Assembly: GCA_035559995.1 (NCBI GenBank)
Contig: DATMAM010000055.1
Span: 33,439-97,438 of the forward strand
DNA length: 64,000 bases
Source: DATMAM01 sp035559995
GTDB lineage: Bacteria; Desulfobacterota; Binatia; UBA9968
Reading direction: 5' to 3'
The notes under the pieces: generated by a model
Databases searched by the model: none
Seen by the model: only the letters and a program-made list of their open reading frames with translations
What the model was told of the DNA's origin: nothing
Program-made: the position numbers and the translations under genes
Part shown: positions 24,861 through 34,250 of the stretch, piece after piece
Numbering within the stretch: the first letter of the stretch is position 1
Layout of the letters: each line of letters begins with the position of its first letter

Positions 24861-26391
24861 CGCCGACTCTCGCTATGGCTCCGGTTACGGGCGACTGTGC
24901 CTCCGGCCCCTTGCCTTTGGCTCGCCCCCGAAGCGTCATGATAAAAGAGACAGCCGCAAACACGAGAAGCACAATAACCGCCGGTCGCGTGAGCCAGGTA
25001 AAACCATAGCTTGCCATCGACCGATACAGATATCTTTCCATCAGCTCGCCCAGGACGAGCCCGAGAATCATGGCTGGCCGCGGGTAACCGAAGCGTCTCA
25101 TAAAATAGCCGAGGATCCCGAAAGCGACGACCACGACGAGATCCAAAGGGTCGCGGTTTACGGCGAAAGCTCCCATCAGGATGAACAGGAACATGACGGG
25201 AACCATGATCGAGTAGCGCACCTGAGCCAGCTTCGCGAGCTGCTGAGCCAGGATAAAGCCGATCAGCGTGCCGGTAATGCCGGAGAGTCCTTGAATCCAG
25301 ACCACGCTGTAAATAATATCCGCGTTCTTTTTCACCATTTCGGGTCCGGGGACAAATCCCCAGGCGAGCAAAGCGACAATAAAAAGAGCGGTCGCCACGC
25401 CTTGCGGAAATCCCAGCAATAGAGTCGTTACAAGATCGCCTCCATCTTTGGCGTCATTCGCGCTTTCAGGAGCGATCACCCCGCGCACGTCGCCCTTGCC
25501 GAAGTTCTCCTTTCCGCTTTTCGCGCTCTGAACCGCGTGCCCATAAGCGAGCCAGTCCACCACCTGCGAGCCAAGCCCCGGCACAATACCGACCCAAACG
25601 CCCACGAAACTGCAGCGCAAGACGAGCAGCCATTCTCGCAAAGTATCCTTGACTCCATCGAACAGACTGCCCTTGAGAGGCGCAGGCTCCTGCTCGACTC
25701 CAAGCTTGGTCAAGGCAAGGTCGAGCGCCGACGGGATGCCGAAAACCGCAAGAGCAATGATGCTGATAGAGAACCCGTCCAGCAAATACGGCTGGTCAAA
25801 TACAAACCGCATGATGCCGCTCTGCGCCTGCTGCCCGATTGTCGCCAGCAGCAAGCCAAAGGCGGCGGCGATGAGTCCTTTGAGCGGCCGCCGACCCGCC
25901 AGAACCGCTACCATGCTAAGGCCCCAGAGCATAACGACGAAAAGCTCCGGGGAGCCCATCAGGTAGATCAGCGGTCTTGCGGCCGGAATAGCCAGAGCGA
26001 GAGTGAGGGTGCCGATCAGGCATCCGAGCCCTCCTGCCATGAACGACGCTCCTAGGGCCCGTCGCGCTTCGCCTCGCTTCCCCATCGGGTAGCCGTCGAG
26101 CACGGTCGCCTGCGAGCCGCTGCCGCCGGGGATTCCAAAGAGGATTGGAAGATAGGCGGCGCAGATGGCGCTGACCGAGCTCGCGCCGATCAGAAGGGCG
26201 ATGCCGGTCACGGGCTCCCACTTGATCACGACGGGTAGCAAGATCGCGTAGACGAGAGGCGTTCCCAGCCCCTGAGGCGCAACGGCCGTGAAGGTGCCGA
26301 TGCACACCCCCGCCAGCATGGCCAAGAGAACCTTGAGTTGAAAGACATTCAACAGACCCTTCACCGCCGCATCCAACAATGAAATTTCCAT
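24850..26391 (-). CDS. tctA: Tripartite tricarboxylate transporter large subunit (TctA), divergent first motif
   Basis: 513 residues, about 12 TM helices. The second half-repeat motif is normal (GVWVGIVPGLGSQVVDWLAYGHA), as is FGIPGGSGSQATVLDGYP. The first half-repeat, usually PGLGG followed by a Pro-rich helix, reads FTAVAPQGLGTPLVYAILLP, so one of the two substrate/sodium loops is altered. It forms the inner-membrane channel for carboxylates captured by a TctC protein. The gene is 40 nt downstream of the A1 receptor gene and overlaps tctB. Confidence 0.88.
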   Translation of the reverse strand: MEISLLDAAVKGLLNVFQLKVLLAMLAGVCIGTFTAVAPQGLGTPLVYAILLPVVIKWEPVTGIALLIGASSVSAICAAYLPILFGIPGGSGSQATVLDGYPMGKRGEARRALGASFMAGGLGCLIGTLTLALAIPAARPLIYLMGSPELFVVMLWGLSMVAVLAGRRPLKGLIAAAFGLLLATIGQQAQSGIMRFVFDQPYLLDGFSISIIALAVFGIPSALDLALTKLGVEQEPAPLKGSLFDGVKDTLREWLLVLRCSFVGVWVGIVPGLGSQVVDWLAYGHAVQSAKSGKENFGKGDVRGVIAPESANDAKDGGDLVTTLLLGFPQGVATALFIVALLAWGFVPGPEMVKKNADIIYSVVWIQGLSGITGTLIGFILAQQLAKLAQVRYSIMVPVMFLFILMGAFAVNRDPLDLVVVVAFGILGYFMRRFGYPRPAMILGLVLGELMERYLYRSMASYGFTWLTRPAVIVLLVFAAVSFIMTLRGRAKGKGPEAQSPVTGAIARVGDES

Positions 26392-26431
26392 AGATTCTCC
26401 TCACAGCCGATTGAATCGAACTACCTCCACC

Positions 26432-27484
26432 TTAACGAGGCGGCAGCGGCCCTGGGCCGGCCAGTCTGTTGAAAATTTCAATCGTCTCCGCATCGCGTGG
26501 CAATTCGCGAATGGCTCTTTGATTTTCTTCCGGGAAGAGCGGCGAAGGGTCGTCGCCAACGAGCTTTTTGTAGTGTGGGGCAAATTCCGGATCTTTGAAA
26601 GTCTTGGTGATCGCTTGCGCCAGGATTTCGATCCGGTCCGCCGGAGTTCCTGGTGGAGCAAAAAAAGGCGAACCCGTGAGTCTCAGATTTCGAAACAGGG
26701 CTATCACTTTGCGCTCTTTTTCGGATTTGGCGAACGTTTCTAAGTCTGGCAGGTCAAATTCGGCATGCTTTAGCCCCTTGGGAACGGCGATCATCAGATG
26801 CAAATCAACCCGCTTGTTTCTTACCCACTCGATGTTGCGCATGACGTGATCGTCGGCCGAGGCAAACGCATCGATCTCGCCGTTCAGGAGCGCCGCGTCG
26901 CGCTCGGGGCTCGAATAGCCGGTAACGAACTTAGGGTCTTTCAATGGCGCTACCCATGCGAAGAGTCTGCCGATATTGTAGATCGTGTGTCCGACAGATT
27001 GAGCGCCGACGCGAAGGCCGGAGATCGACCGGAGCTTTTCAAGACTCGTGGCTCCGGCTCCCCGACGCGTCAAGAAGATATAGTGCGTGGAGCTATAGGG
27101 TGAGCCTAGAAAGATCAGCTTGTCGAGATCGTACTGAACGCCTTTCTCACCAAGCACTGCGCTTGCGACCATCCCGCCACCGGTGTTGCCAATGGTTAAT
27201 CCATCCGGGGTGGCCGAGCCAAAAATGTAGTTTGCCGCCTTACGTCCGCCGCCTCCCGGCATGAACTCGTGGACTATCGTTGGATTTCCCGGGATGTATT
27301 TCTGCAGGAATGATACCATCGACTTGACCCGAAGATCTCCGGACCCACCCGGGCTCCTCCCATGAATGATCCGGATTGTCTTGCCCGCGTAAAAATTACT
27401 CTGAGCAAACGTGAACGCCGGCATAGACAGTAGCACAGCAACTGGCAGGCCAAGAAACGCTCGCAACGGCACGTTCACTTTCAT
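26432..27484 (-). CDS. TctC/Bug-type receptor A1
   Basis: 350 residues; signal peptide ends near FTFAQSNFY. Type A shows FYxGKTIxIIxGRxPGG at the mature start, SFLQKYIPGNPTIVHE and a glycine-rich loop EFMPGGGGRKAAN, and ends GPLPPR. Type A departs from classical TctC in the ligand loops (classical members have PGAGG after the VEN strand), so the ligand may not be tricarboxylate. It lies next to tctA (40-nt gap) and is therefore the likeliest partner of the TctA/TctB pair. AAGGAGG upstream of the ATG. Confidence 0.85.
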   Translation of the reverse strand: MKVNVPLRAFLGLPVAVLLSMPAFTFAQSNFYAGKTIRIIHGRSPGGSGDLRVKSMVSFLQKYIPGNPTIVHEFMPGGGGRKAANYIFGSATPDGLTIGNTGGGMVASAVLGEKGVQYDLDKLIFLGSPYSSTHYIFLTRRGAGATSLEKLRSISGLRVGAQSVGHTIYNIGRLFAWVAPLKDPKFVTGYSSPERDAALLNGEIDAFASADDHVMRNIEWVRNKRVDLHLMIAVPKGLKHAEFDLPDLETFAKSEKERKVIALFRNLRLTGSPFFAPPGTPADRIEILAQAITKTFKDPEFAPHYKKLVGDDPSPLFPEENQRAIRELPRDAETIEIFNRLAGPGPLPPR

Positions 27485-27508
27485 GGCGGACCTCCTTGTT
27501 ATTTCATC

Positions 27509-28567
27509 TTATTGACGCGGCGGCAGCGGACCCGCCCCTACAAGCTTTTTGAAAAGCTCGACGACCTCGGGGTCGCGCGGAATATCTCTAATCGCTTTCT
27601 CGTGCTCTTCGGGCATGAGCGGCGTGGGCTCGTCGGCGGTGAACTTTTTGTATTCCTTGGGAAAGTCCGGATCTTTGTACGCCTTGCGAAACGCCTCTTG
27701 CAGAATCTGCACGCGATCCTTGGGCGTTCCCGGCGGGAGAACGAAGGGCTGGCCGGTGACTCTGAAAGCGCGCTGCATCGTCATAAGCTTCCGCTCTCGT
27801 TCCGATCGGGCGAGGGTCTCAAGCTCCGGCAAATTGGGGAAAGCGGGGTGCTTTTCGCCTTTGGGAACTTCGATGATCGCGTGAAAATCCACCAGGTCCT
27901 TCTTGAGCCAGTCGGGGTTGCGCCGAAGCACGGTGTCGGCGCTCGTCGCGCGGGCGTCAATTTCACCGCGCATCAAAGCCGGGTCCAGCTCCGCGCCGCC
28001 GTAGCCTGTGATAAACGTCGGATCTTTCATGCCGATAATATACGCGAAAAGACGCCCTTCGATGTAGGTGGAAAAGCCTACCGATTGGCCGCCGATTCGA
28101 ACGCCGCTCGCGGCGCGAAGCCTTTCAAGACTGTTGAGGCCGGCATCCTTGCGAGTGACAAAGACCGCGTGATGGCTGCTGAACGGCGAGCCAAGATAAA
28201 AGAACTTGTCAAGATCGTAGGCAACCCCTTGCTCTCCAAGTATGGCAACCGCCACCATACCGGAACTTAAGTTTCCGATCGTTAGGCCGTCCGGACGAAC
28301 CGATTGATACACGTGGTTGGCCGCCTTGCGGCCGCCGCCCCCGGGCATGTACTCGTTGACGATCGTGGGATTGCCGGGAATATGCTTTTGCAGGAAAGGC
28401 ATCAAGGCTTTGACCCTCGCGTCGCCCGTGCCGCCGGGGTCGCGGCCCTGGATGATCGTGATCGTTTTTCCTTGATAAAACGGGGTCTGGCTTAGAACGC
28501 GCGCCGGCAAGATTAGCGGAGCGAGGACAAGCAACGCCTGAAAGAGCGCAAGCTTCAAAAGCGTCAT
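27509..28567 (-). CDS. TctC/Bug-type receptor A2
   Basis: 352 residues; signal peptide to about VLSQTPFYQG. Type A throughout: QGRDPGGTGDARVKA, FLQKHIPGNPTIVNEYM, PGGGGRKAANH and a GAGPLPPRQ tail. It aligns with A1 without gaps of note, the strongest divergence being in the segment around RAASGVRIGGQSVG, close to the second ligand loop. GAGGAGG precedes the ATG. Gaps of 24 nt (to A1) and 80 nt (to A3) suggest the same transcript. Confidence 0.85.
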   Translation of the reverse strand: MTLLKLALFQALLVLAPLILPARVLSQTPFYQGKTITIIQGRDPGGTGDARVKALMPFLQKHIPGNPTIVNEYMPGGGGRKAANHVYQSVRPDGLTIGNLSSGMVAVAILGEQGVAYDLDKFFYLGSPFSSHHAVFVTRKDAGLNSLERLRAASGVRIGGQSVGFSTYIEGRLFAYIIGMKDPTFITGYGGAELDPALMRGEIDARATSADTVLRRNPDWLKKDLVDFHAIIEVPKGEKHPAFPNLPELETLARSERERKLMTMQRAFRVTGQPFVLPPGTPKDRVQILQEAFRKAYKDPDFPKEYKKFTADEPTPLMPEEHEKAIRDIPRDPEVVELFKKLVGAGPLPPRQ

Positions 28568-28647
28568 GGCCTACCTCCTCGGCTGAGCTTGCGAATCAAG
28601 TGAAGACCCGTCGCTCCAGTTCGCAAACGCGCCCCAGGACCAGCAAT

Positions 28648-29718
28648 TCAGCGCGGCGGCAATGGACCGCCGCCGGAGATTTTCTTGAAAAGCTCCACGA
28701 TCTCGAGATCTCGTGGCAGCTCCCTCACCGCTTTCTCGACCTCCTCGCCGCTGATCGGCGTAGGGTCATCCCCGGTAAACTTTTTGTATTCGCTGTGGAA
28801 GGCCGGATCGTTGAACGTTTTCGCGATGGCGTCGCGCAGGATTTTTACCTGCTCCTTGGGCGTCCCCGGCGGGAAGATGTACGGCGAGCCAACCTGCCGA
28901 AACGCGCGCAGCATCGCCAGGACCTTGCGCTCGCGGTCCGACTTCGCGAATTGCTCCACCTCAGGCAGATGCGCGAAGCGCTCGTGCTTGAGGCCTTTGG
29001 GAACCTCCATGATCGCGTGCAGATTGACGAGGCCCTTTGCGAGCCAATCCGGATTGCGCTTCAACAATGTGTCGGCGTTGTTGATGCGGGCGTCGAATTC
29101 GCCGCGCATCATGGCGACGTCCAGTTCCGGTCCAGAATAGCCGACGACGAACTTTGGCTCCTTGAGGCCTAACAGATACGAGAAGAGCCGCCCGACGATG
29201 TACACGGAATGGCCGATCGATTGAGCGCCGACCCTAATGCCTGGAGTCGAGCGCAGCGCCTCCAGATCCGCCAGACCGGCTTCCTTGCGCGTCATGAAGA
29301 CCCAGTGATAGTGGCTGTGCGGCGAGCCAAGATAGATCAATTTGTTGATGTCATAGAGCACGCCGGATTCTCCGAGGACGGCATTCGAGACAAGACCGCC
29401 GCCGACGTTTCCAAGAGTCAGACCGTCTGGCCGAACATTCTTATAGAGATGATTGACCGCTTTGACGCCGCCTCCGCCCGGAATGTATTCCGATACGATA
29501 GTGGGCTCGCCGGGAATGTATTTCTTGAGAAACGGAACGGCGGCCTTGACCATCATGTCCGAAGAACCGCCGGGCGCGGTTCCCTGAATCAACGTAATCG
29601 TCTTTCCTTGATAGAAAGGAGTTTGCGCCAAGAGAGATCGCGGTACCAAAGAGATCTCGATAGATAGCGCAAGAAACAGTCCGGCAAAAAATCCCAAGGC
29701 CCTTTCCCCTAGCTTCAT
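28648..29718 (-). CDS. TctC/Bug-type receptor A3
   Basis: 356 residues; long signal peptide (ALGFFAGLFLALSIEISL...). Type A but the most diverged in the first loop: QGTAPGGSSDMMVKA instead of GTGDxRVKA, and IPGGGGVKAVNHLYKN in the glycine loop, where Arg-Lys becomes Val-Lys. The C-terminal GGGPLPPR is kept. These are the positions that contact ligand in Bug proteins, so A3 probably has its own specificity. GGAGGTATTC before the ATG. Confidence 0.85.
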   Translation of the reverse strand: MKLGERALGFFAGLFLALSIEISLVPRSLLAQTPFYQGKTITLIQGTAPGGSSDMMVKAAVPFLKKYIPGEPTIVSEYIPGGGGVKAVNHLYKNVRPDGLTLGNVGGGLVSNAVLGESGVLYDINKLIYLGSPHSHYHWVFMTRKEAGLADLEALRSTPGIRVGAQSIGHSVYIVGRLFSYLLGLKEPKFVVGYSGPELDVAMMRGEFDARINNADTLLKRNPDWLAKGLVNLHAIMEVPKGLKHERFAHLPEVEQFAKSDRERKVLAMLRAFRQVGSPYIFPPGTPKEQVKILRDAIAKTFNDPAFHSEYKKFTGDDPTPISGEEVEKAVRELPRDLEIVELFKKISGGGPLPPR

Positions 29719-29748
29719 GAATACCTCCGCGTTGCTTTGACGACTCCC

Positions 29749-30819
29749 CTAGTCCAACGTTAAGCGCGGCGGCAGCGGCCCTGCGCTAGCGAACCTTTTA
29801 AAAAGCGCCACCGTTTCGGCATCCCGCGGCAACTCGCGAATCGCCTTCTCATGCGCTTCCGGCATCAGTGGAGTCGGATTTTCGCCCACGATTTTGCGGT
29901 ATTCCGCAAAAAACGCCTGATCCTTGAAAGTCTTGCGCAGGGCTTCTCTGACGATCTCTACCCGTTCCCTGGGCGTCGCTGGCGGGAGAATGAACGGCGC
30001 TGCGCCCGCCAATCTGAAGTTGCGGAACATGGTCACAAGCTTGCGTTCCCGCTCGGTTCTGACGAAGCCGTCAATTTCAGGCAGAGAGGAAAAACGCGGA
30101 TGCCTTTCCTCTCGGGGAATCGCAAGGATGACATGCAAATCGACGAGACCTTTATCCAACCATTCGGGCTCGCGCGCAAAAAAATCATGGGGAGTGACGA
30201 GGCCGTCGATCTCACCGCGCATCAAAGCGGCCCTCCGCTCTGGAGCCGAAAATCCGGTGACCGCCTTGATTTCCTTGAGGCCGAGCAGCCAGATCATGAT
30301 CCGGCCGACGGTATCGATCGTGTGTCCGACCGATAAGCCGCCAAAGCGCAGGCCCGAGGCTTGCTGAAGTTTGTCGATGGTTGTAAGTCCGGCATCGCGG
30401 CGTGTCAAAAGTAGGTACTGAACCGCGCTGTCCGGTGTGCCGGCGAAATGAAGCTTGTCGATATCGTACTGAACCCCTATTTCGCCGAGCACGGCGCCGG
30501 TCACCGCGCCGCTTCCGACATTGCCGATGGTTAGCCCGTCGGGACGAGCCGCGTTGAAGATGTGATTGGCCGCCTTGCGCCCACCGCCCCCGTCCATGTA
30601 CTCGTGCACGATAGCGGGGTTTCCTGGGATATATTTCTGCAAGAACGGCGCCACCGCGCGCACGCGGAAATCTCCCGTTCCCCCAGGGTTTCGGCCTTGA
30701 ACGATCGTGATTGTCTTGCCCCGATAAAAGTCGGACTGTGAAAAAACGAAGTCGGGCAGCAGGACGAGCTGAGCTAGCAGCGCTGAAGATAGAATCGACA
30801 GCATGATTTTTATCTTCAT
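29749..30819 (-). CDS. TctC/Bug-type receptor A4
   Basis: 356 residues; signal peptide ends near FVFSQSDFYRG. Type A: VQGRNPGGTGDFRVRA, FLQKYIPGNPAIVHEYM, GGGGRKAANHIFN, tail GPLPPRLTLD, slightly longer than in A1-A3. Shine-Dalgarno is weak. It is the first gene of the type-A block, 48 nt downstream of type-B receptor B1, which marks the point where the receptor type changes within an otherwise continuous strand. Confidence 0.85.
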   Translation of the reverse strand: MKIKIMLSILSSALLAQLVLLPDFVFSQSDFYRGKTITIVQGRNPGGTGDFRVRAVAPFLQKYIPGNPAIVHEYMDGGGGRKAANHIFNAARPDGLTIGNVGSGAVTGAVLGEIGVQYDIDKLHFAGTPDSAVQYLLLTRRDAGLTTIDKLQQASGLRFGGLSVGHTIDTVGRIMIWLLGLKEIKAVTGFSAPERRAALMRGEIDGLVTPHDFFAREPEWLDKGLVDLHVILAIPREERHPRFSSLPEIDGFVRTERERKLVTMFRNFRLAGAAPFILPPATPRERVEIVREALRKTFKDQAFFAEYRKIVGENPTPLMPEAHEKAIRELPRDAETVALFKRFASAGPLPPRLTLD

Positions 30820-30867
30820 GGCGATTCTCGTTCGTTACCGCGCCCGCAGCGGTTCCGCCCGCGCACC

Positions 30868-31914
30868 CTAGCTCTTCCGCTTGACCATCAAGAAGTCGAG
30901 CAGCTCTTTAGCCCTGGGCGTGATTGACAAGATCTTGTCCACATGCTCTTCGATCTCTTTCCCGGAGACATATGTTATCTCTAACTTGGATTTTTCAGCT
31001 TCGGCTAGAAACTCCGGGTCCTTCATCGTGTCGGCGAAGGCTTTGCGGAGGATTTGAAGCCGATCCTTCGGCGTACCTGGCGGAACGGTAAAGGGACGCT
31101 GAAACTCGTAACTTCCGACCCAAGTACGATAAGCGGCAAGATTGTCCTCGCCCTTGATGATTTCTGGAATAAGGGGGAGGTCCTTTACCTCCGGGTCCCC
31201 CCATCGGCTGTGGATAAGAAATGGGATCAGCTTCTCATCGCCTTTGGCGTCGAGCATGGCTCTGGCAGTGGTCCGAGCCGATTCCCAGCTCCAACACCCG
31301 CCGTCCAGTTCCCTTCTGCGCATGGCGACAAGGATGGTACTGGTTCCTTCGTAACCGCTGATCACCTTAAACTTTGTTCCAATGGTCCGGTTCAATATTT
31401 GAGGCAGATCGTCGTAGGCGGTGCCAGGTCCCGGTGAACCCATCTTTATTTCTCGGTTGGCGGCCAGAATGTCCTTTATTGACTTCAGTCCGGTGTGCGC
31501 CATGATGCTACAAGATTGTGTAGCCTTGGTGGGAGCCCCGATCCATCCGAACTTGCGGGCGTCGAACCTTACAGCCTTATCGTCAAGAGCCTGACGCAGC
31601 ACAAGAGGGCTATTCCAGATTCCCACAAACAGGCCATCGGGTTTGGCGCTGTTGTAAGTATAGTTCGCCGCAATCAGGCTTGCTGCGCCCGTCATGTTTT
31701 CGACGATGATGGTGGGATTTCCTGGGATGTGCTTGCCCATGTGGCGACCGACAACCCGGGCGGCGAGATCAAAGCCTCCACCCGCTGCAAAACCTACGAC
31801 AAAGCGGATGGTTTTGCCTTTATAAAAGTCGTCTGCCCGAGAGTTTTGAGGATTCGTCGAGGGAAGAACCAACCAAGCCGCGATCGCTACCCCAAGCAAT
31901 GAGCGCAATTTCAT
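30868..31914 (-). CDS. TctC/Bug-type receptor B1
   Basis: 348 residues. Type B: DDFYKGKTIRFVVGFAAGGG at the mature start, RHMGKHIPGNPTIIVENMTG, AANYTYNSAKPDGLFVGIWN, then FGWIGAPTKATQSCSIMAHT, and GCWSWESARTTARAML. The conserved Cys in SCSIMAHT and the GCW motif are found in all three B proteins here and not in A or C. The ligand is unknown. Although separated from B2 and B3 by a permease and two C-type genes, it clearly belongs to the same subfamily. Confidence 0.85.
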   Translation of the reverse strand: MKLRSLLGVAIAAWLVLPSTNPQNSRADDFYKGKTIRFVVGFAAGGGFDLAARVVGRHMGKHIPGNPTIIVENMTGAASLIAANYTYNSAKPDGLFVGIWNSPLVLRQALDDKAVRFDARKFGWIGAPTKATQSCSIMAHTGLKSIKDILAANREIKMGSPGPGTAYDDLPQILNRTIGTKFKVISGYEGTSTILVAMRRRELDGGCWSWESARTTARAMLDAKGDEKLIPFLIHSRWGDPEVKDLPLIPEIIKGEDNLAAYRTWVGSYEFQRPFTVPPGTPKDRLQILRKAFADTMKDPEFLAEAEKSKLEITYVSGKEIEEHVDKILSITPRAKELLDFLMVKRKS

Positions 31915-32002
31915 TGCATCCTCTCTTTGTTTGATCCTGCTCCTTCTTCCGCGTCGTGTTACTCACGATTGGTACGTTGGCGCGATACAACCTCTCTCCC
32001 AG

Positions 32003-33046
32003 TCATTTTCCCAACAGTTTTCGCATCCGCTCGATCACGTCGGGAGGTTGCACCATCACGCCCTTGGCGATCGTCTCCAGCTCTTCGCCGTTCACGGGCT
32101 GCAATTCGTACTTCCTTCTTTCAATCTCAGCCAGAAATTCCGGGTCCTTGAGAGTCTTGTTGAAAGCCTCCCGCAAGAGCGCGACGCGCTCTGGAGGAAT
32201 CCCCGGCGGCCCTACTAATGGGCGCCCGAGCGCGCCCGCGGCGAGAATGACGTCGGCCAACCGTCTGCTCGCCTCGGGCGTCTTGTACTGCTCCATCAGC
32301 TCGTAGATCGTGGGGGTATCTGGAAGCTTCGGATCCCGCGTGCGACCCGTCTGAATCACGTTACGGACAAAGCCCTTCTTGCGCCAGGTATGAAACGGCT
32401 CACGGGCAAAGAAGGCTTCGATCGTAAACGCCCGGCAGTGCAGTTCTCCGCGCTCGACCGCAAGGTCAATGTCCTGCCCGCCCTGATAACCGGTCACCAA
32501 GTTGAACTTGGTCCCCAGCGTCTCCTCCATGAGTTTCGGCACGTAGTACCCGGTCGAACCGGTCCCAGTCGTGCCGCACTTGGGAGGTACCGTAGCCTTG
32601 CGAATGTCCTCGATGGTCTTGTAGGGAGCATCGGACCTCATGTACATCTGATGCTCGTTTCGAACAGGAGAACCGATCCAGACGAACTTCGCCCAGTCGT
32701 ATTGAACCTCCTGACGCCCGATGAGCTGGTCGAAGTACAGCGACGGCAGAGTTGATCCGAGCGTCAGACCGTCGGGTTTGGCCACGTTGTAGACGTGATT
32801 GGCCGCGATCATCGAACCGGCGCCCGTCATGTTCTGTACGATGATCTCCGGCCTACCCGGAATGTGCTTCGGCATGTGCCGGGCGTATAGCCGAGCCCAC
32901 AAGTCGTAAACGTCGCCGGCAAGAAAGCCCACGACGATTTTGATCGTCTTTCCCTTATAGAACTCGTGCGTGGTTGCGTGAGCCGTGCCGACAAAAAACA
33001 TTGTGGCAGCGAGCGCTGCCACAGAAAACCGAATTCGCTTAACCAC
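32003..33046 (-). CDS. TctC/Bug-type receptor C1
   Basis: 347 residues from a GTG start preceded by GGAGG 6 nt away. Type C: HEFYKGKTIKIVVGF, ARHMPKHIPGRPEIIVQNMT, GAGSMIAANHVYNVAKPDGL, the VQYDWAKFVWIG strand and CGTTGTGSTGYYVPKLMEET. The C-terminal motif VQPPDVIERMRKLLGK is shared with C2 and C3. The first loop (GFLAGDVYDLWAR) differs from C2/C3 (GTTAGSxYDxYAR). Confidence 0.84.
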   Translation of the reverse strand: MVKRIRFSVAALAATMFFVGTAHATTHEFYKGKTIKIVVGFLAGDVYDLWARLYARHMPKHIPGRPEIIVQNMTGAGSMIAANHVYNVAKPDGLTLGSTLPSLYFDQLIGRQEVQYDWAKFVWIGSPVRNEHQMYMRSDAPYKTIEDIRKATVPPKCGTTGTGSTGYYVPKLMEETLGTKFNLVTGYQGGQDIDLAVERGELHCRAFTIEAFFAREPFHTWRKKGFVRNVIQTGRTRDPKLPDTPTIYELMEQYKTPEASRRLADVILAAGALGRPLVGPPGIPPERVALLREAFNKTLKDPEFLAEIERRKYELQPVNGEELETIAKGVMVQPPDVIERMRKLLGK

Positions 33047-33136
33047 CTTCGGCCTCCGGTCCGCTACGTCGTCACGATTTTGTCTTTTCCCTGCCCCATG
33101 TCCGATTGATGCTCGCGAGGTAACCCTCGTGGCTTG

Positions 33137-34165
33137 TCACTGTCCCATGAGTTTCTTCATCCGCTCGACCACCTGAGGCGGTTGAGCCATCGCTGCTTGA
33201 GCAATCTTTTCAATTTCTTCCCCGGTCGAAGGCTTGACCTCCAGGTTTCTTTTCTTAGCCTCCGCCAGGAACTCAGGCGCTCTGGCCATCTTCATAAACG
33301 CCTCACGTAAAAGCCTAAGCCGATCCGCCGGGGTCCCGGGCGGCAGGATGTAAGGTCGGCCCAGCTCTCCGGAGGCGAGAACGACGGTCGCCAGCCGACG
33401 GCCCATGTCGTCGGTCTTGAACTCGTCCATCAGCTCGTTCAGCGTCGGCACTTCCGGCAATCTCTCGTCTCGTCTTCTCCCGGTTTGTACAAGCACGTGA
33501 GCGAACCCTGTGGCCCGCCACGTTTGATAGGGCTCGCCGCTAAACCAGGCCGCGAGGCTGAACGCGCGGCACTGGGCCTCGTTCTTTTGCACCGCGAGGT
33601 CCATCTCCGGCCCACCTTGATAACCCAGGATAACTTCAAACTTGGTTCCGATCGTTTCGTTCAAAAGACTGGGCATGTAATGCCCCACCGTTCCCGTCCC
33701 CGTAGCCGTGCATTTGGGTCCGTGGGCGGCTCGCCTCACATCGTAGATTGTCTTAAAAGGGCTATCGGACCGGATATATACGAGGTTATCGGAGTAGTCG
33801 ATGCTGCCGATCCACCTGAACTTGGCGTAATCGAATCGGACCTCTTTGCGGCCGGCGAGCTGGTTGAAGTAAATCGCAGGGATGATCGACGCGACCGTGA
33901 GACCGTCGGGCTTCGCCACGTTGTAAAGATGATTTGCGGCGATCAAGGAGCCTGCGCCCGCCATGTTGTGCACGATAAAGTCGGGATTTCCTGGAATATG
34001 CTTGCCCCAATGCTGGGCGATGAAACGTGCGTAGTTGTCGTACACGCTTCCGGCCGTGGTCCCTGCTATCAGGGTAATGGTCTTGCCCTGGTAAAAAGGA
34101 GTTTGAGCTTGGAGTTTCGATTCAAGCGCAAGGGCCAGCAAGAAAATGACATTGATTCTTCGCAT
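33137..34165 (-). CDS. TctC/Bug-type receptor C2
   Basis: 342 residues. The start was set at the ATG that begins the signal peptide (MRRINVIFLLALALESKLQ) behind AAGGAAAG; the frame stays open 66 nt further without a leader. Type C: GTTAGSVYDNYARFIAQHWG, KHIPGNPDFIVHNMAGAGS, KFRWIGSIDYSDN, TATGTGTVGHYMPSLLNETI and a tail ending MAQPPQVVERMKKLMGQ. Located 85 nt downstream of the fused permease gene. Confidence 0.85.
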   Translation of the reverse strand: MRRINVIFLLALALESKLQAQTPFYQGKTITLIAGTTAGSVYDNYARFIAQHWGKHIPGNPDFIVHNMAGAGSLIAANHLYNVAKPDGLTVASIIPAIYFNQLAGRKEVRFDYAKFRWIGSIDYSDNLVYIRSDSPFKTIYDVRRAAHGPKCTATGTGTVGHYMPSLLNETIGTKFEVILGYQGGPEMDLAVQKNEAQCRAFSLAAWFSGEPYQTWRATGFAHVLVQTGRRRDERLPEVPTLNELMDEFKTDDMGRRLATVVLASGELGRPYILPPGTPADRLRLLREAFMKMARAPEFLAEAKKRNLEVKPSTGEEIEKIAQAAMAQPPQVVERMKKLMGQ

Positions 34166-34250
34166 GGCGCTTTCCTTCCGAATAAGACCGCACCCGAAAA
34201 CCGCCGGCGTCGGCGATTTTGCTGCCCGCACGCGCGTCTCCGTACTCGTC